Positions 1 to 8,834 of a stretch of DNA of 64,000 nucleotides are shown here, piece after piece. Source of the DNA: an uncultured bacterium (GTDB taxonomy: Bacteria; Cyanobacteriota; Vampirovibrionia; Gastranaerophilales; Gastranaerophilaceae); the NCBI GenBank assembly GCA_948964545.1, contig CAREDV010000002.1:358373-422372 (forward strand), written 5' to 3'. Within the stretch, counting starts at the first letter, position 1, and every line of letters begins with the position of its first letter. The notes beneath the pieces were generated by a model. That model ran no database searches and was not told the origin of the DNA. It saw only the letters and a list, made by a program, of their open reading frames with translations. The translations under genes were made by a program, and so were the position numbers.

Positions 1-87
1 TTTAGTCAGGCTAATACATGCGATAAAGATAAGAGCGGTGTAAGCTGTGCATATCGCGTTATTACAGAAGGTAAAATGAATTATTAA
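1..87 (+). CDS. 3' end of a pilin-like protein (partial)
   Basis: The reading frame is open from the first base and ends at TAA 85-87. Only 28 codons are visible, ending in CAYRVITEGKMNY. A Cys followed by an A-Y/W-V-I stretch and a terminal x-M-x-Y resembles the C-terminus of the short prepilin-like proteins of this lineage, one of which begins at 7234. The family assignment is inference from a few residues; the coding call itself is supported by the frame and by the hairpin directly after the stop. Confidence 0.6.
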   Translation, partial: FSQANTCDKDKSGVSCAYRVITEGKMNY

Positions 88-90
88 AAA

Positions 91-110
91 AAGCCTCATT
101 AAGAGGCTTT
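91..110. terminator. Bidirectional rho-independent terminator
   Basis: Perfect stem AAGCCTC (91-97) with GAGGCTT (103-109) and loop ATTAA, flanked by an A-run on the left and T's on the right. It lies between the convergent ends of the partial gene at 1-87 and typA, so it can serve both. Confidence 0.8.
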
Positions 111-1909
111 TAGTTATATATTTTCTTTGTTAAGTCGGCTTTTCTGATTCTGACGTTTTCTGGTGTAATTTCTACAAGCTCATCATCTGCAATGTATTCC
201 ATACATTCTTCCAGTGACATTTCTTTGTGTGCTTGAAGTGTTACCATAACGTCAGCTGTTGCACTTCGCATGTTTGTTAATTTCTTTGTCTTGCATATAT
301 TAACTACAATATCTTGAGGTTTGTTGCATTCACCGATAATCATTCCGCGGTAGACTTTAGTTTTTGGGGTAACAAAGAATGTTCCTCTATCTTCATATTG
401 AGCCAGTGCGTAAGGTATAGCTTCACCCTGTTCGTGAGCAATAATAGAACCGTTTCTTTGACGCGGAATATCTCCTGCAAATGGTCTGTATTCAAGGTAA
501 GTATGGTACATAATACCTTCACCGCGTGTCATTCTGATAAATTCACTTCTGAAACCGATAAGTCCGCGGGCAGGAATATGGAATACCATTGTTGTTCTGC
601 CTTTAGCGTTATTCATTTCCTGCATTTCTGCTTTTCTGCCTGCAAGTCTGTCAATACAAGAGCCTGCATAACCTTCCGGAACATCAACAATTAAGTTTTC
701 ATAAGGTTCGCAATGCTGTCCGTCAATTGATTTATAAATAACTTCCGGTTTAGAAACTTGGAATTCGTATCCTTCACGACGCATAGTTTCAATTAAGATA
801 CCTAAGTGAAGTTCACCTCTGCCTGATACTCTGAATACATCAGTTGAATCTGTATCTTCAACACGTAAACTCACGTTCTTTTCAAGTTCATCATAAAGTC
901 TTTTTCTAATTTGACGTGAAGTTACAAATTTACCCTCTTGACCTGCAAATGGACTATCATTTACAGAAAAATTCATCTGCAATGTTGGTTCGTCAACTTT
1001 AATCAAAGGTAAAGGCTGAGGATTGCTTAATGAACATACGCTTTCTCCTATTTGAACATCTGAAAATCCTGCAATACCTACGATATCACCTGCAAATGCT
1101 TCATCTATTTCTACACGTCCCAAATCATGGAAGCCAAATAATTTTGTGATTTTTCCGCGTTCTTGCGAGCCGTCCGCGTGAACTACACAAACCTGTTCCT
1201 GCGATTTAATCGAACCGTTTTCAATACGTCCGATAACAATTCTGCCTACGTATTCGTTGTAATCAAGAGTTGTAGCACGGAATTGGAAGGGTTTTTCCGC
1301 ATCACCTTTCGGAGGTTTAATATTATCTAAAATGCAATCTAAAAGTGGAATCATATCTTTTCTTTCATCATCCAAATCTTTGATTGCAAAACCGTTCAAA
1401 CTGCTTGAGAATATGAATGGGAAGTCAATTAAATCTTCTCTGTCAGTTAGTTCTGTGAACAAATCAAATACTTTGTCTAAAGCAGTAAGCGGTTCACCTG
1501 CAGGTTTGTCGATTTTGTTGATAACAACAATAATTTTTAAACCTAATTCCAACGCTTTTGACAGAACAAATCTTGTCTGCGGCATAGGACCTTCTGCAGC
1601 ATCAACGATTAGAAGCGCGCCGTCTACCATACCTAAAACACGTTCAACTTCACCGCCGAAGTCTGCGTGACCAGGCGTATCTACAACATTGATTTTTGTG
1701 TTTTTGTAATTGATTGAAATATTTTTTGATAAAATTGTGATACCGCGTTCTCTTTCCAAATCGTTGCTGTCAAGAACTCGTTCCTGTACCTGCTGATTGT
1801 TTCTGAATGCGCCAGCTTGTTTTAAAAGACAGTCAACCAGTGTTGTTTTACCATGGTCAACGTGAGCAATGATTGCTATATTTCTGATATTTTCACATGT
1901 GTTTGTCAT
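110..1909 (-). CDS. typA: Ribosome-associated GTPase TypA/BipA
   Basis: Translational GTPase of the TypA/BipA family, which binds the ribosome and supports 50S assembly and stress or cold growth. About 599 residues, the normal family length. The G1 motif AHVDHGKTTL and G3 DTPGHADFGGEVERV are at the N-terminus, followed by G4 NKIDKP and later the EF-G-like domains with RVSGRGELHLGIL. The start was set at the ATG ending at 1909 (MTNTCENIRN), which has AGAGGA a few bases upstream; an in-frame ATG ten codons earlier lacks this support. It ends at a terminator and is separated from the upstream exporter gene by about 100 bases containing a short repeat. Confidence 0.96.
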   Translation of the reverse strand: MTNTCENIRNIAIIAHVDHGKTTLVDCLLKQAGAFRNNQQVQERVLDSNDLERERGITILSKNISINYKNTKINVVDTPGHADFGGEVERVLGMVDGALLIVDAAEGPMPQTRFVLSKALELGLKIIVVINKIDKPAGEPLTALDKVFDLFTELTDREDLIDFPFIFSSSLNGFAIKDLDDERKDMIPLLDCILDNIKPPKGDAEKPFQFRATTLDYNEYVGRIVIGRIENGSIKSQEQVCVVHADGSQERGKITKLFGFHDLGRVEIDEAFAGDIVGIAGFSDVQIGESVCSLSNPQPLPLIKVDEPTLQMNFSVNDSPFAGQEGKFVTSRQIRKRLYDELEKNVSLRVEDTDSTDVFRVSGRGELHLGILIETMRREGYEFQVSKPEVIYKSIDGQHCEPYENLIVDVPEGYAGSCIDRLAGRKAEMQEMNNAKGRTTMVFHIPARGLIGFRSEFIRMTRGEGIMYHTYLEYRPFAGDIPRQRNGSIIAHEQGEAIPYALAQYEDRGTFFVTPKTKVYRGMIIGECNKPQDIVVNICKTKKLTNMRSATADVMVTLQAHKEMSLEECMEYIADDELVEITPENVRIRKADLTKKIYN

Positions 1910-1972
1910 AATTCCTCTTTTATGGTGTAAATTGTACACTTAAATTTTACAACGGGAAAGATTATTTTTCAA

Positions 1973-2010
1973 GTGCTAAGCACGTAGCCACTCCGAAAAA
2001 TATTGGAAAG
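1973..2010 (+). repeat. Interspersed repeat family 1, copy 1
   Basis: Begins GTGCTAAGCACGTAGCCA, then CCGAAAAATATTGGAAA. The first eleven bases form a small hairpin (GTGC/GCAC). A near-identical copy lies at 5760-5797. This copy sits directly after the stop of the leftward MFS gene. Confidence 0.65.
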
Positions 2011-2015
2011 ATTTG

Positions 2016-3404
2016 TTATGTTTTTTCTTTGTATGCAATATATGCAAATGTAAGGCAGGCAAGCCCAAAAAGTATTCCAAAACACATTGTTGTGCGATAT
2101 GAGGTTAAAAAGGCTGTTTCATAAGCTTTTCCCTGTTCTATAAATAAGTTTCTGAATGTTTCAAAAAGGGTGATTGTGACTGCAACACCAAGTATATTTC
2201 CCATATGGCGTGAAAGAGCCAGAATTCCTGAGGCAATACCAAGTTCTTCTTTTTTTACACTTGTCATAATTGCATTATTTGAAGGTGATTGAAACAGCCC
2301 GTTTCCTATTCCCATAACTCCTGATGCTGTTATAATTTGCCACATAGGAGCATTTTTACCTAACAATGTAAACATTAAAAGTGCAACGCAGTAAACGATA
2401 GGGCCTGATAGTGTTAAATATTTTCCATATTTATAAGATAATTTTCCACTTATTGGGGCTATAATCGAGAGAGTGACTGAATAAGGTAAAATTAAAAGTC
2501 CTGTTATGAGCGGATTATATTTTAATATTTCCTGCAAGAAAAACGGCAGAAGTATACTGTTTGTAAACATTGCCATATATGAAGTCATAACAGCTAAATT
2601 CCCAAATGTAAAAGGGTGTATTTTAAATAGTGCAAAATTTATTAAAGGATAATTAATTTTGTGGTCGCGAAAGTAAAATAATCCGCCAAAAACCAAAGTT
2701 ATTGCACCAAGTGTGATAATTCTTAGAGAATTCCATCCCCAGCTATGCCCTTCTGAAATTGCCAGCAGCAGTGCAAATAAGCTTACCGAAAAGTATATAA
2801 AACCTTTATAATCAAATTTGAAATTTTTTATATTAATTTTTATAGTTCTAGGCAGCAATTTATATGATAAATAAATGCCTGCAAGACCAATAATTACACT
2901 TGGATAAAATATTGAATGCCACCCAAAATAATTTATTAAAACTCCGCCAAGTGCTGGTCCGCTCATTCCACCTATTGCAATAATGCATCCATTTAATCCT
3001 AAAGCTTTTCCGCGTCTTTCATTTTTGAAAATACCCGCAATTATTGCTTGTGAATTTGAGAGCATTACGGAAGCTCCGAGTGCTTCAAGGCATCTATAAG
3101 CAATTAAGAATTCAAAAGATTTAGCTGTTGTATTTAGAAATGCTCCAATTGCAAACAAGCCAAAACCTAATGTATAAAGTTTGTTTTTAGGGAAAATGTC
3201 GCCCAGTTTTCCAAAAAATGGTAAAAAAACGGTTAATACAAGCATGTAAGCAATTATTACCCATTGAATTTCTCCCATACTTACATGTAAGTCAACAGAC
3301 ATTGGATAAAGAGCTAAATTTACTGTACTCGAATCCATCATGGCAATAAAATTGCCAATTGCAGTGATTGTAAACATAGCCCATTTTATTTGTTTTGTTG
3401 ACAT
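2016..3404 (-). CDS. MFS drug-export transporter, DHA2 (EmrB/QacA) type
   Basis: Polytopic inner-membrane secondary transporter with about 14 predicted helices, fitting the DHA2 drug:H+ antiporter family. Residues D32-S-S near the N-terminus (MMDSSTVNLAL), the motif-A-like loop GKLGDIFPKNKLY between helices 2 and 3, and motif C GPALGG in helix 5 are visible. The substrate cannot be read from sequence. The start used (MSTKQIKW) lies one base past the glmU stop; an ATG at 3428 would overlap glmU by 23 bases, and neither has a strong ribosome site. Probably co-transcribed with glmU. Confidence 0.85.
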   Translation of the reverse strand: MSTKQIKWAMFTITAIGNFIAMMDSSTVNLALYPMSVDLHVSMGEIQWVIIAYMLVLTVFLPFFGKLGDIFPKNKLYTLGFGLFAIGAFLNTTAKSFEFLIAYRCLEALGASVMLSNSQAIIAGIFKNERRGKALGLNGCIIAIGGMSGPALGGVLINYFGWHSIFYPSVIIGLAGIYLSYKLLPRTIKINIKNFKFDYKGFIYFSVSLFALLLAISEGHSWGWNSLRIITLGAITLVFGGLFYFRDHKINYPLINFALFKIHPFTFGNLAVMTSYMAMFTNSILLPFFLQEILKYNPLITGLLILPYSVTLSIIAPISGKLSYKYGKYLTLSGPIVYCVALLMFTLLGKNAPMWQIITASGVMGIGNGLFQSPSNNAIMTSVKKEELGIASGILALSRHMGNILGVAVTITLFETFRNLFIEQGKAYETAFLTSYRTTMCFGILFGLACLTFAYIAYKEKT

Positions 3405-3405
3405 T

Positions 3406-4674
3406 TTAATGTTTAACCCATTTTTCAATTACTCTTAACGGTGCTCGGGTTAAGCCGAGTGCCCATTCGCCGATGTTTTTCGTGATAACGCTGCCAGCAC
3501 CGATATTTGTGCCTTCGCCGATTTCGACTGGTGCAACAAGTACCGTATTAGAACCTATTTTTACATTATCTTTTAATACGGTTTTACTTTTTGTTTTTGA
3601 AATTGGATCGTAATTTGCCGTAATTGTTCCAGCACCGATATTTACGTGTGAACCTAATTCAGCATCACCTATATAGCTCAAATGACCTGCATTTGTATTG
3701 CTGTCAAATTTTGCTTTTTTAACTTCTACAAAATTACCGATTTTGCAATTGTCAGCAATTTCAACATCGCCTCTCAAGTGTGCGCAAGGCCCGATTTTAC
3801 AATTATTACCGATTTTATTTTTCCCCTCTATATAAGTTGAAGGATAAATTATTGTATCTGCGCCAATTTCGGTATCTTCAGAAATCCATGTTGATGACGG
3901 GTCAACAATTGTAACCCCATTATCCATCAGGTCAGCAAGTTTCCTGTCATTCATAATTTTTGTTGCTGCTGCAAGATTTTGGCGAGAATTTATACCGTAA
4001 ATTTCGTCGCTGTTTTCTAAAATATATGCGTTTACATTCAGGTTATTTGTTTTGCCCCAGCTAATTATGTCTGTTAAATAGTACTCGCCCTGCGCATTGT
4101 TGCTTGTTAATTGTGAAAATGCGCATTTTATTTTGCCCCAGTTAAGACAATAAATTCCAGCATTAACTTCTTTTACCGCTTTTTGTTGAGGAGTTGCGTC
4201 TTTTTCTTCTACAATACATTTTAAAGAATTATCTGCTTCTCTGATAATTCTGCCGTAGTTTGTCGGATTTTCAAATATTGTACTCATAACTGTTAAATCA
4301 GAATTGCAGGAATTATGATAATCAATAAATTCTTTTAGAGTTTTTTCTGTGATTAAAGGAGTGTCCCCACATAGGATTATTACCTGTCCGTCGAAGTTTT
4401 CTAAATTCGGGCATACCATTGAAACGGCATGACCTGTACCTAATTGCGGTGATTGTAAAACAGTTTTTGCGCATTTATAATTCTTGTTTACGTATTCCGT
4501 AACTTCTTCTGCATGGTGTCCTACAATTACAAACGCTTCATTTGTTATATTTTTAACGTTATCCAATACGTAGCCTAGCAGAGGTTTTTCAAAGATTTTA
4601 TGTAAAACCTTTGGTGTATTTGATTTCATTCTTGTGCCTTTGCCTGCTGCCAAAATTACTGCTTTAATATCCAT
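3406..4674 (-). CDS. glmU: Bifunctional GlmU (GlcN-1-P acetyltransferase / UDP-GlcNAc pyrophosphorylase)
   Basis: Makes UDP-GlcNAc for peptidoglycan and lipopolysaccharide in two cytosolic steps. The N-terminal nucleotidyltransferase has LAAGKGTRMKS and the uridyl-binding region QLGTGHAV. The C-terminal left-handed beta-helix has the hexapeptide repeats and acetyltransferase residues seen in HLRGDVEI, NAGHLSYIGDAE and GAGTITANYD. At 422 residues it is shorter than E. coli GlmU (456), mostly at the C-terminus. A clear AAGGAG lies upstream of the ATG at 4674. It is divergent from mnmA. Confidence 0.96.
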   Translation of the reverse strand: MDIKAVILAAGKGTRMKSNTPKVLHKIFEKPLLGYVLDNVKNITNEAFVIVGHHAEEVTEYVNKNYKCAKTVLQSPQLGTGHAVSMVCPNLENFDGQVIILCGDTPLITEKTLKEFIDYHNSCNSDLTVMSTIFENPTNYGRIIREADNSLKCIVEEKDATPQQKAVKEVNAGIYCLNWGKIKCAFSQLTSNNAQGEYYLTDIISWGKTNNLNVNAYILENSDEIYGINSRQNLAAATKIMNDRKLADLMDNGVTIVDPSSTWISEDTEIGADTIIYPSTYIEGKNKIGNNCKIGPCAHLRGDVEIADNCKIGNFVEVKKAKFDSNTNAGHLSYIGDAELGSHVNIGAGTITANYDPISKTKSKTVLKDNVKIGSNTVLVAPVEIGEGTNIGAGSVITKNIGEWALGLTRAPLRVIEKWVKH

Positions 4675-4733
4675 GATTTTATACTCCTTTAAAATTATTT
4701 TACTATAAAAAATGTTAGGAGTATAATTATTTT

Positions 4734-5774
4734 ATGAATGAAACTAAAAAAACAGCAGTTGTTGCAATGAGTGGAGGAGTAGACAGTTCTGTTACAGCGC
4801 TTTTGCTTCAGCAGCAGGGATATAAAGTTATCGGGCTAACGGGCAAAATGGTTGAAAGCAATGTGCCTGATAATGCAAAACGTGTGGCTGATAAACTAGG
4901 AATTGAGCTTCATGTTTTTGATGCTGTTGAAAAGTTTAATGAAAAAGTTATTAATTATTTTGTAGAGGATTACAAAAACGGCAGAACTCCAAACCCTTGT
5001 ATTATGTGTAATGAGTTTATAAAATGGGGAGTTTTGTTTGACTATGCAGCAGATGTTCTTGGTGCAGATGTTTTTGCAACCGGTCATTACGCTGATGTCA
5101 GATGCGTGGACGGCGTTTACAAACTTTATCCTGCAAAAGATGAGCATAAAGACCAATTATATTTTCTGTACAGACTTGGTCAAAAACAGTTGTCTAAAAC
5201 TATTTTCCCGCTTTACCATTATGAAAAAGCTCAAGTAAAACAAATGGCTGTTGATTATGACCTGCCGCCGAAAGATTCCAAAGAGAGTCAGGATATTTGC
5301 TTTATTCAAAAACCTGTTACAACAAAATCTTTTTTGACCGATAAATTCGGAACTAAAAAAGGTGATTTTATAGATATTCTTACAGGAAAAAAATGGGGAG
5401 AACATGACGGAGCTTACAAGTTTACAGTAGGCCAGCGCAGAGGAATAGGTATTGCAGCGCCTTATCCTCTCTATGTAATTGATGTAGACCCTGTAAAAAA
5501 TATTGTTTATGTCGGCAGAGAGGAAGATAATTACAAAAAAGTTGTAAAAGTAGAAAATTTGAGACTAAGTTACAGACCTGTAAAAACAGAATTTGACGCG
5601 TGGGTTAAAATCCGTTACAACATGCCTCATAAAAAAGCTCACGTAAGACTGTTTGATAATTTTGCGGATATTGAATTTGACGAACCTGTAAATTCAGTTA
5701 CCCGCGGACAGTCAGGTGTTATATATGATTTGAATGACAAGCACCTCATTGGCGGCGGTGTGCTACGCACGTAG
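4734..5774 (+). CDS. mnmA: tRNA 2-thiouridylase MnmA
   Basis: Cytosolic ATP-dependent enzyme that thiolates U34 of tRNA Lys, Glu and Gln. The PP-loop AMSGGVDSSVTALLL is at the N-terminus. The two catalytic cysteines are in NPCIMCNEFIKWG and SQDICFI, and the tRNA-binding/cap segment includes VGQRRGIGIA. Length (346) is typical. Oddly, the final residues VLRT and the TAG stop are supplied by repeat family 1 copy 2, so the original 3' end appears to have been replaced by the element. hydG follows within 45 bases. Confidence 0.96.
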   Translation: MNETKKTAVVAMSGGVDSSVTALLLQQQGYKVIGLTGKMVESNVPDNAKRVADKLGIELHVFDAVEKFNEKVINYFVEDYKNGRTPNPCIMCNEFIKWGVLFDYAADVLGADVFATGHYADVRCVDGVYKLYPAKDEHKDQLYFLYRLGQKQLSKTIFPLYHYEKAQVKQMAVDYDLPPKDSKESQDICFIQKPVTTKSFLTDKFGTKKGDFIDILTGKKWGEHDGAYKFTVGQRRGIGIAAPYPLYVIDVDPVKNIVYVGREEDNYKKVVKVENLRLSYRPVKTEFDAWVKIRYNMPHKKAHVRLFDNFADIEFDEPVNSVTRGQSGVIYDLNDKHLIGGGVLRT

Positions 5775-5797
5775 CCATGCCGAACAATATTGAAAAA
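5760..5797 (+). repeat. Interspersed repeat family 1, copy 2 (contains the mnmA stop)
   Basis: GTGCTACGCACGTAGCCA followed by CCGAACAATATTGAAAAA. It matches the copy at 1973-2010 at all but about five positions over 33 bases. The TAG inside GCACGTAGCC (5772-5774) is the stop of mnmA. Confidence 0.65.
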
Positions 5798-5816
5798 ACT
5801 TATGAGAGGATATAAT

Positions 5817-7223
5817 ATGTACGATAAAAAATCACTTAATGCAGAAGAATTTATTTCACATGACGAAATTCTTGAATCGTTAAAATACGCAGATGAAAAT
5901 AAAGATAATTTAGAAGTTATTGATAAAATTTTAGAAAAAGCAAAGCTTGGCAAAGGGCTGTCTCATAGAGAGGCTTCTGTACTTCTTGCAAGCAGCCAGA
6001 GGGATGAGGAAATTTTTGCGCTTGCCGAAAAAATCAAAAAAGATTATTACGGAAACAGAATTGTTCTGTTCGCTCCGCTTTATCTTTCAAATTACTGTGT
6101 AAACGGATGTGTTTACTGTCCTTACCACAAGAAAAATACTCATATTCCGCGTAAAAAACTTACACAGGAAGAGATTAAAAATGAAGTTATTGCGCTTCAA
6201 GATATGGGGCACAAAAGGCTTGCGATTGAATCGGGTGAAGATCCTGTTAACAATCCGATTGAGTATATTCTGGAATCAATTAACACAATATATTCAATTA
6301 AGCATAAAAACGGAGCAATTCGACGGGTTAATGTTAATATTGCGGCAACGACCGTTGAAAATTACAAAAAACTGCATGATGCTGGTATCGGTACATATAT
6401 TTTGTTTCAAGAAACTTATAACAAAGAAAGTTACGAAACACTTCACCCGACAGGCCCTAAACATAATTATAAATATCATACGGAAGCTATGGACAGGGCT
6501 ATGCAGGGCGGAATTGATGATGTCGGCTTAGGTGTTTTATTCGGGCTAGAAAGCTATCGTTATGAATTTGCAGGACTTTTAATGCATGCAGAGCACTTAG
6601 AAGCTGTTTACGGTGTTGGCCCTCATACAATAAGCGTTCCGCGTATTAAGAAAGCAGATGATATTAATCCTGAGGAGTTTGATAACGGAATTGACGACGA
6701 TATTTTTGCAAAAATTACAGCCTGCATTAGAATTGCAGTGCCGTATACAGGCATGATTGTTTCTACAAGGGAAAGTGCCGAATGCCGTGCTCGTTTGTTG
6801 AAACTGGGTGTTTCACAGGTTTCGGGCGGTTCTAAAACAAGTGTTGGCGGATATTTTAATCCAATGCCAGATAAAGATGATTCGGCGCAGTTTGATGTTT
6901 CTGACAGACGTTCGCTTGATGAAGTTATTAAATGGCTTATGGAACTCGGGTATCTGCCGAGCTTCTGTACGGCTTGTTACGGAAGCGGAAGAACCGGCGA
7001 CAGGTTTATGGAAATTTGTAAGTCTCAGCAGATCCAAAATTTCTGCCACCCGAATGCCATTATGACATTGAAAGAGTATTTAGAGGATTACGCATCAACT
7101 GATACAAAGGCAATCGGCGACAAGTTAATTGCCAAAGAGGTTGAAACTCTGGGCGATTTACAATCAAAAGTTAAAGAAAATCTTGTAAAAATTGAAAAAG
7201 GCGAAAGAGGATTTAAATACTAG
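5817..7223 (+). CDS. hydG: [FeFe]-hydrogenase H-cluster maturase HydG
   Basis: Radical SAM tyrosine lyase that makes the CO and CN ligands of the H-cluster. The SAM cluster motif CX3CX2C is CVNGCVYC (C94, C98, C101). The HydG-specific second cluster motif CX2CX22C is fully present (C384, C387, C410), beginning CTACYGSGRTGDRF. This C-terminal site separates HydG from its paralogue ThiH. The start at 5817 (MYDKKSLNAEEF) has AGAGGA upstream; a longer in-frame start at 5790 lies in the repeat. No hydE, hydF or hydrogenase gene is in the window, so they must lie elsewhere. It implies fermentative hydrogen metabolism. Confidence 0.95.
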   Translation: MYDKKSLNAEEFISHDEILESLKYADENKDNLEVIDKILEKAKLGKGLSHREASVLLASSQRDEEIFALAEKIKKDYYGNRIVLFAPLYLSNYCVNGCVYCPYHKKNTHIPRKKLTQEEIKNEVIALQDMGHKRLAIESGEDPVNNPIEYILESINTIYSIKHKNGAIRRVNVNIAATTVENYKKLHDAGIGTYILFQETYNKESYETLHPTGPKHNYKYHTEAMDRAMQGGIDDVGLGVLFGLESYRYEFAGLLMHAEHLEAVYGVGPHTISVPRIKKADDINPEEFDNGIDDDIFAKITACIRIAVPYTGMIVSTRESAECRARLLKLGVSQVSGGSKTSVGGYFNPMPDKDDSAQFDVSDRRSLDEVIKWLMELGYLPSFCTACYGSGRTGDRFMEICKSQQIQNFCHPNAIMTLKEYLEDYASTDTKAIGDKLIAKEVETLGDLQSKVKENLVKIEKGERGFKY

Positions 7224-7233
7224 GAGGTTAATT

Positions 7234-7916
7234 ATGAAGAAATTACGTAATTTCGGGGGGGGGGAGCTCCAGGCTTCACTTTAGCCGAAGTACTTATTAC
7301 ATTAGGAATTATTGGTGTTGTTGCTGCGATGACAATGCCATCATTGATTTCAAAGTATCAGATGAAAACTCTTGAAACTGCTTTTAAAAAACAATATGCG
7401 GTTTTTCAAGATGCAATAAATTTTATCTCTCTTGAAGATTCTATTACAGAATGTTCTGTATATTATCGTTCCGGAGATATTGGCTACAGTTTTAGAAGAG
7501 CTGATTGTCAAAAATTGAGAGAAGCTCTTATCGAACGTTTGGGTTTAAGTCCGATTAAATATAATTATCCGTATGCTAAAAAAACGGAAATTCTTGCAGG
7601 AGGCGGTAAAACAATTAACGGAGCTTGTGCAACTGATGACGGTTTCATAGATACTACACCATATATAACCAAAGATGGTGCAATTGTTTTAATCCATAAT
7701 AGAGGTGCTTTTATGACCATTGATGTCAATGGTAAAAAAGGTCCTAATAAGTGGGGATATGATGTCTTTTATTTTACGCTCACGACAAACAATTCTGCAG
7801 ATAGGATTTTGTTGACTGATGAGTTGTGTTCTATAATAGAAAGGGGAGGTCGTTTCCCGAGGACAATTCTTCAAAATAGTGACGAAAACAAAGATACTAA
7901 TTGGTTTTGGAAATAA
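7234..7916 (+). pseudogene. Type IV prepilin-like protein, frameshifted at a poly-G tract
   Basis: An ATG at 7234 with AGGAGG upstream starts MKKLRNF and runs into ten G's (7255-7264), after which the frame stops at a TAG within a few codons. The next frame continues as GAPGFTLAEVLITLG and on to the stop at 7914-7916. That is a class III-type prepilin cleavage and hydrophobic signature. One extra G (11) would join both parts into a single protein of about 227 residues. The mature part has Cys pairs but no family I recognise. It is either a pseudogene, a sequencing error in the homopolymer, or a phase-variable gene caught in the off state. It overlaps the convergent formyltransferase by 46 bases. 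Confidence 0.75.
7255..7264 (+). repeat. Poly-G tract (10 G) in prepilin leader
   Basis: Ten consecutive G's inside the leader codons of the prepilin-like gene, preceded by TTACGTAATTTC. A second 10-G tract with the same left flank lies at 49780-49789. No other long G or C run was seen in this AT-rich window. Confidence 0.9.
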
Positions 7917-8755
7917 CTGTAAGGTTTCACATCACGCATTTCAAGATATTTTCCGCATTTGCATTTAATTGTGAATTTGCTTGTTTGGCTGTTAACTATT
8001 TTTAACTTATAAGGATTTGGAATGTAATATTTGCCTTTATAGGTTATATAGCAGGGAAGCCAGGGATGGAAGGCGCGAATTCTGGCATGGATTTCTTCTG
8101 CTGTTTCTTTTTCGAAATCAAGCATTATATCTTCGGGTTTAATGTTAGGGAAATATGTTGCCTCGTTTTCATTTTGTGCAATAGAAATTACAAGTCCGTA
8201 TTCAAGTTTTTTCAAGATTTCTGCGCACATTAAACGTGCCTGAAAAACAGTCCGCTCTTTTAACTCTTTGCCTGTATCATTCGGCAAAATCTGAATTTCT
8301 TTTTGGGCAAGTATTGCACCTTTATCAAATTCCTCATTCATAAGGTGAAATGTTATGCCAGATTTTGTTTCTCTGTGCAAAATTGTCTGCAAATACGGGT
8401 TTGGACCTCTGTATTTAGGAAGCATTGACGGGTGAACATTTACCGTTGCAATTGTCGGAAGGTCGATAATTTCTTTTTTCAGTTTTTCACCCCAAGTGCC
8501 GACAAGAATTACATCTGCATTGAGCTTTAAAATTTCTTTTTTAAAGCTTTCCGAGTTTGCGGATTTGCATTTAATCTCGTGTAACTTATATTGTTTTATT
8601 AGGGTTAAATCGTGCGAAGTTTTAAAAAAATCTGAGAATTTTCGACGCATTGTGCTTTCATATCTGAATACACCCGCAATCTCACATTCGGCATCAATTG
8701 TGCCTTCAATAAGGTTTGAGAGCATTTCGCCTTTGCCTAAAATAACGACTTTCAT
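7871..8755 (-). CDS. Formyltransferase family protein (methionyl-tRNA formyltransferase-like)
   Basis: A 10-formyl-THF-dependent formyltransferase fold: N-terminal Rossmann start MKVVILGKGEM, then the signature NVHPSMLPKYRGPNP containing the catalytic Asn and His, and a C-terminal segment EEIHARIRAFHPWLP like the linker and second domain of Fmt and ArnA. At 294 residues it is slightly short for Fmt. It could be the initiator-tRNA formylase or a sugar-amine formylase; the sequence alone does not decide. The start at 8755 avoids codons lying in repeat family 2. Downstream of smpB in the same direction. Confidence 0.75.
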   Translation of the reverse strand: MKVVILGKGEMLSNLIEGTIDAECEIAGVFRYESTMRRKFSDFFKTSHDLTLIKQYKLHEIKCKSANSESFKKEILKLNADVILVGTWGEKLKKEIIDLPTIATVNVHPSMLPKYRGPNPYLQTILHRETKSGITFHLMNEEFDKGAILAQKEIQILPNDTGKELKERTVFQARLMCAEILKKLEYGLVISIAQNENEATYFPNIKPEDIMLDFEKETAEEIHARIRAFHPWLPCYITYKGKYYIPNPYKLKIVNSQTSKFTIKCKCGKYLEMRDVKPYSYFQNQLVSLFSSLF

Positions 8756-8764
8756 TTTTTTACC

Positions 8765-8834
8765 CTTGGGCGGCTTATTCACAAACTTATTAAATATTGG
8801 TAAAATTTGTCATACCGCCTACTTTGTGATTTAG
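8765..8834 (+). repeat. Interspersed repeat family 2, copy 1
   Basis: Begins TTGGGCGGCT and ends ATACCGCCTACTTTGTGATTT. The GGCGG and CCGCC ends can pair, giving a hairpin of about 50 bases with an AT-rich loop. A second copy is at 60270-60338. This one fills the gap between smpB and the formyltransferase gene and reaches the smpB stop. Confidence 0.6.
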
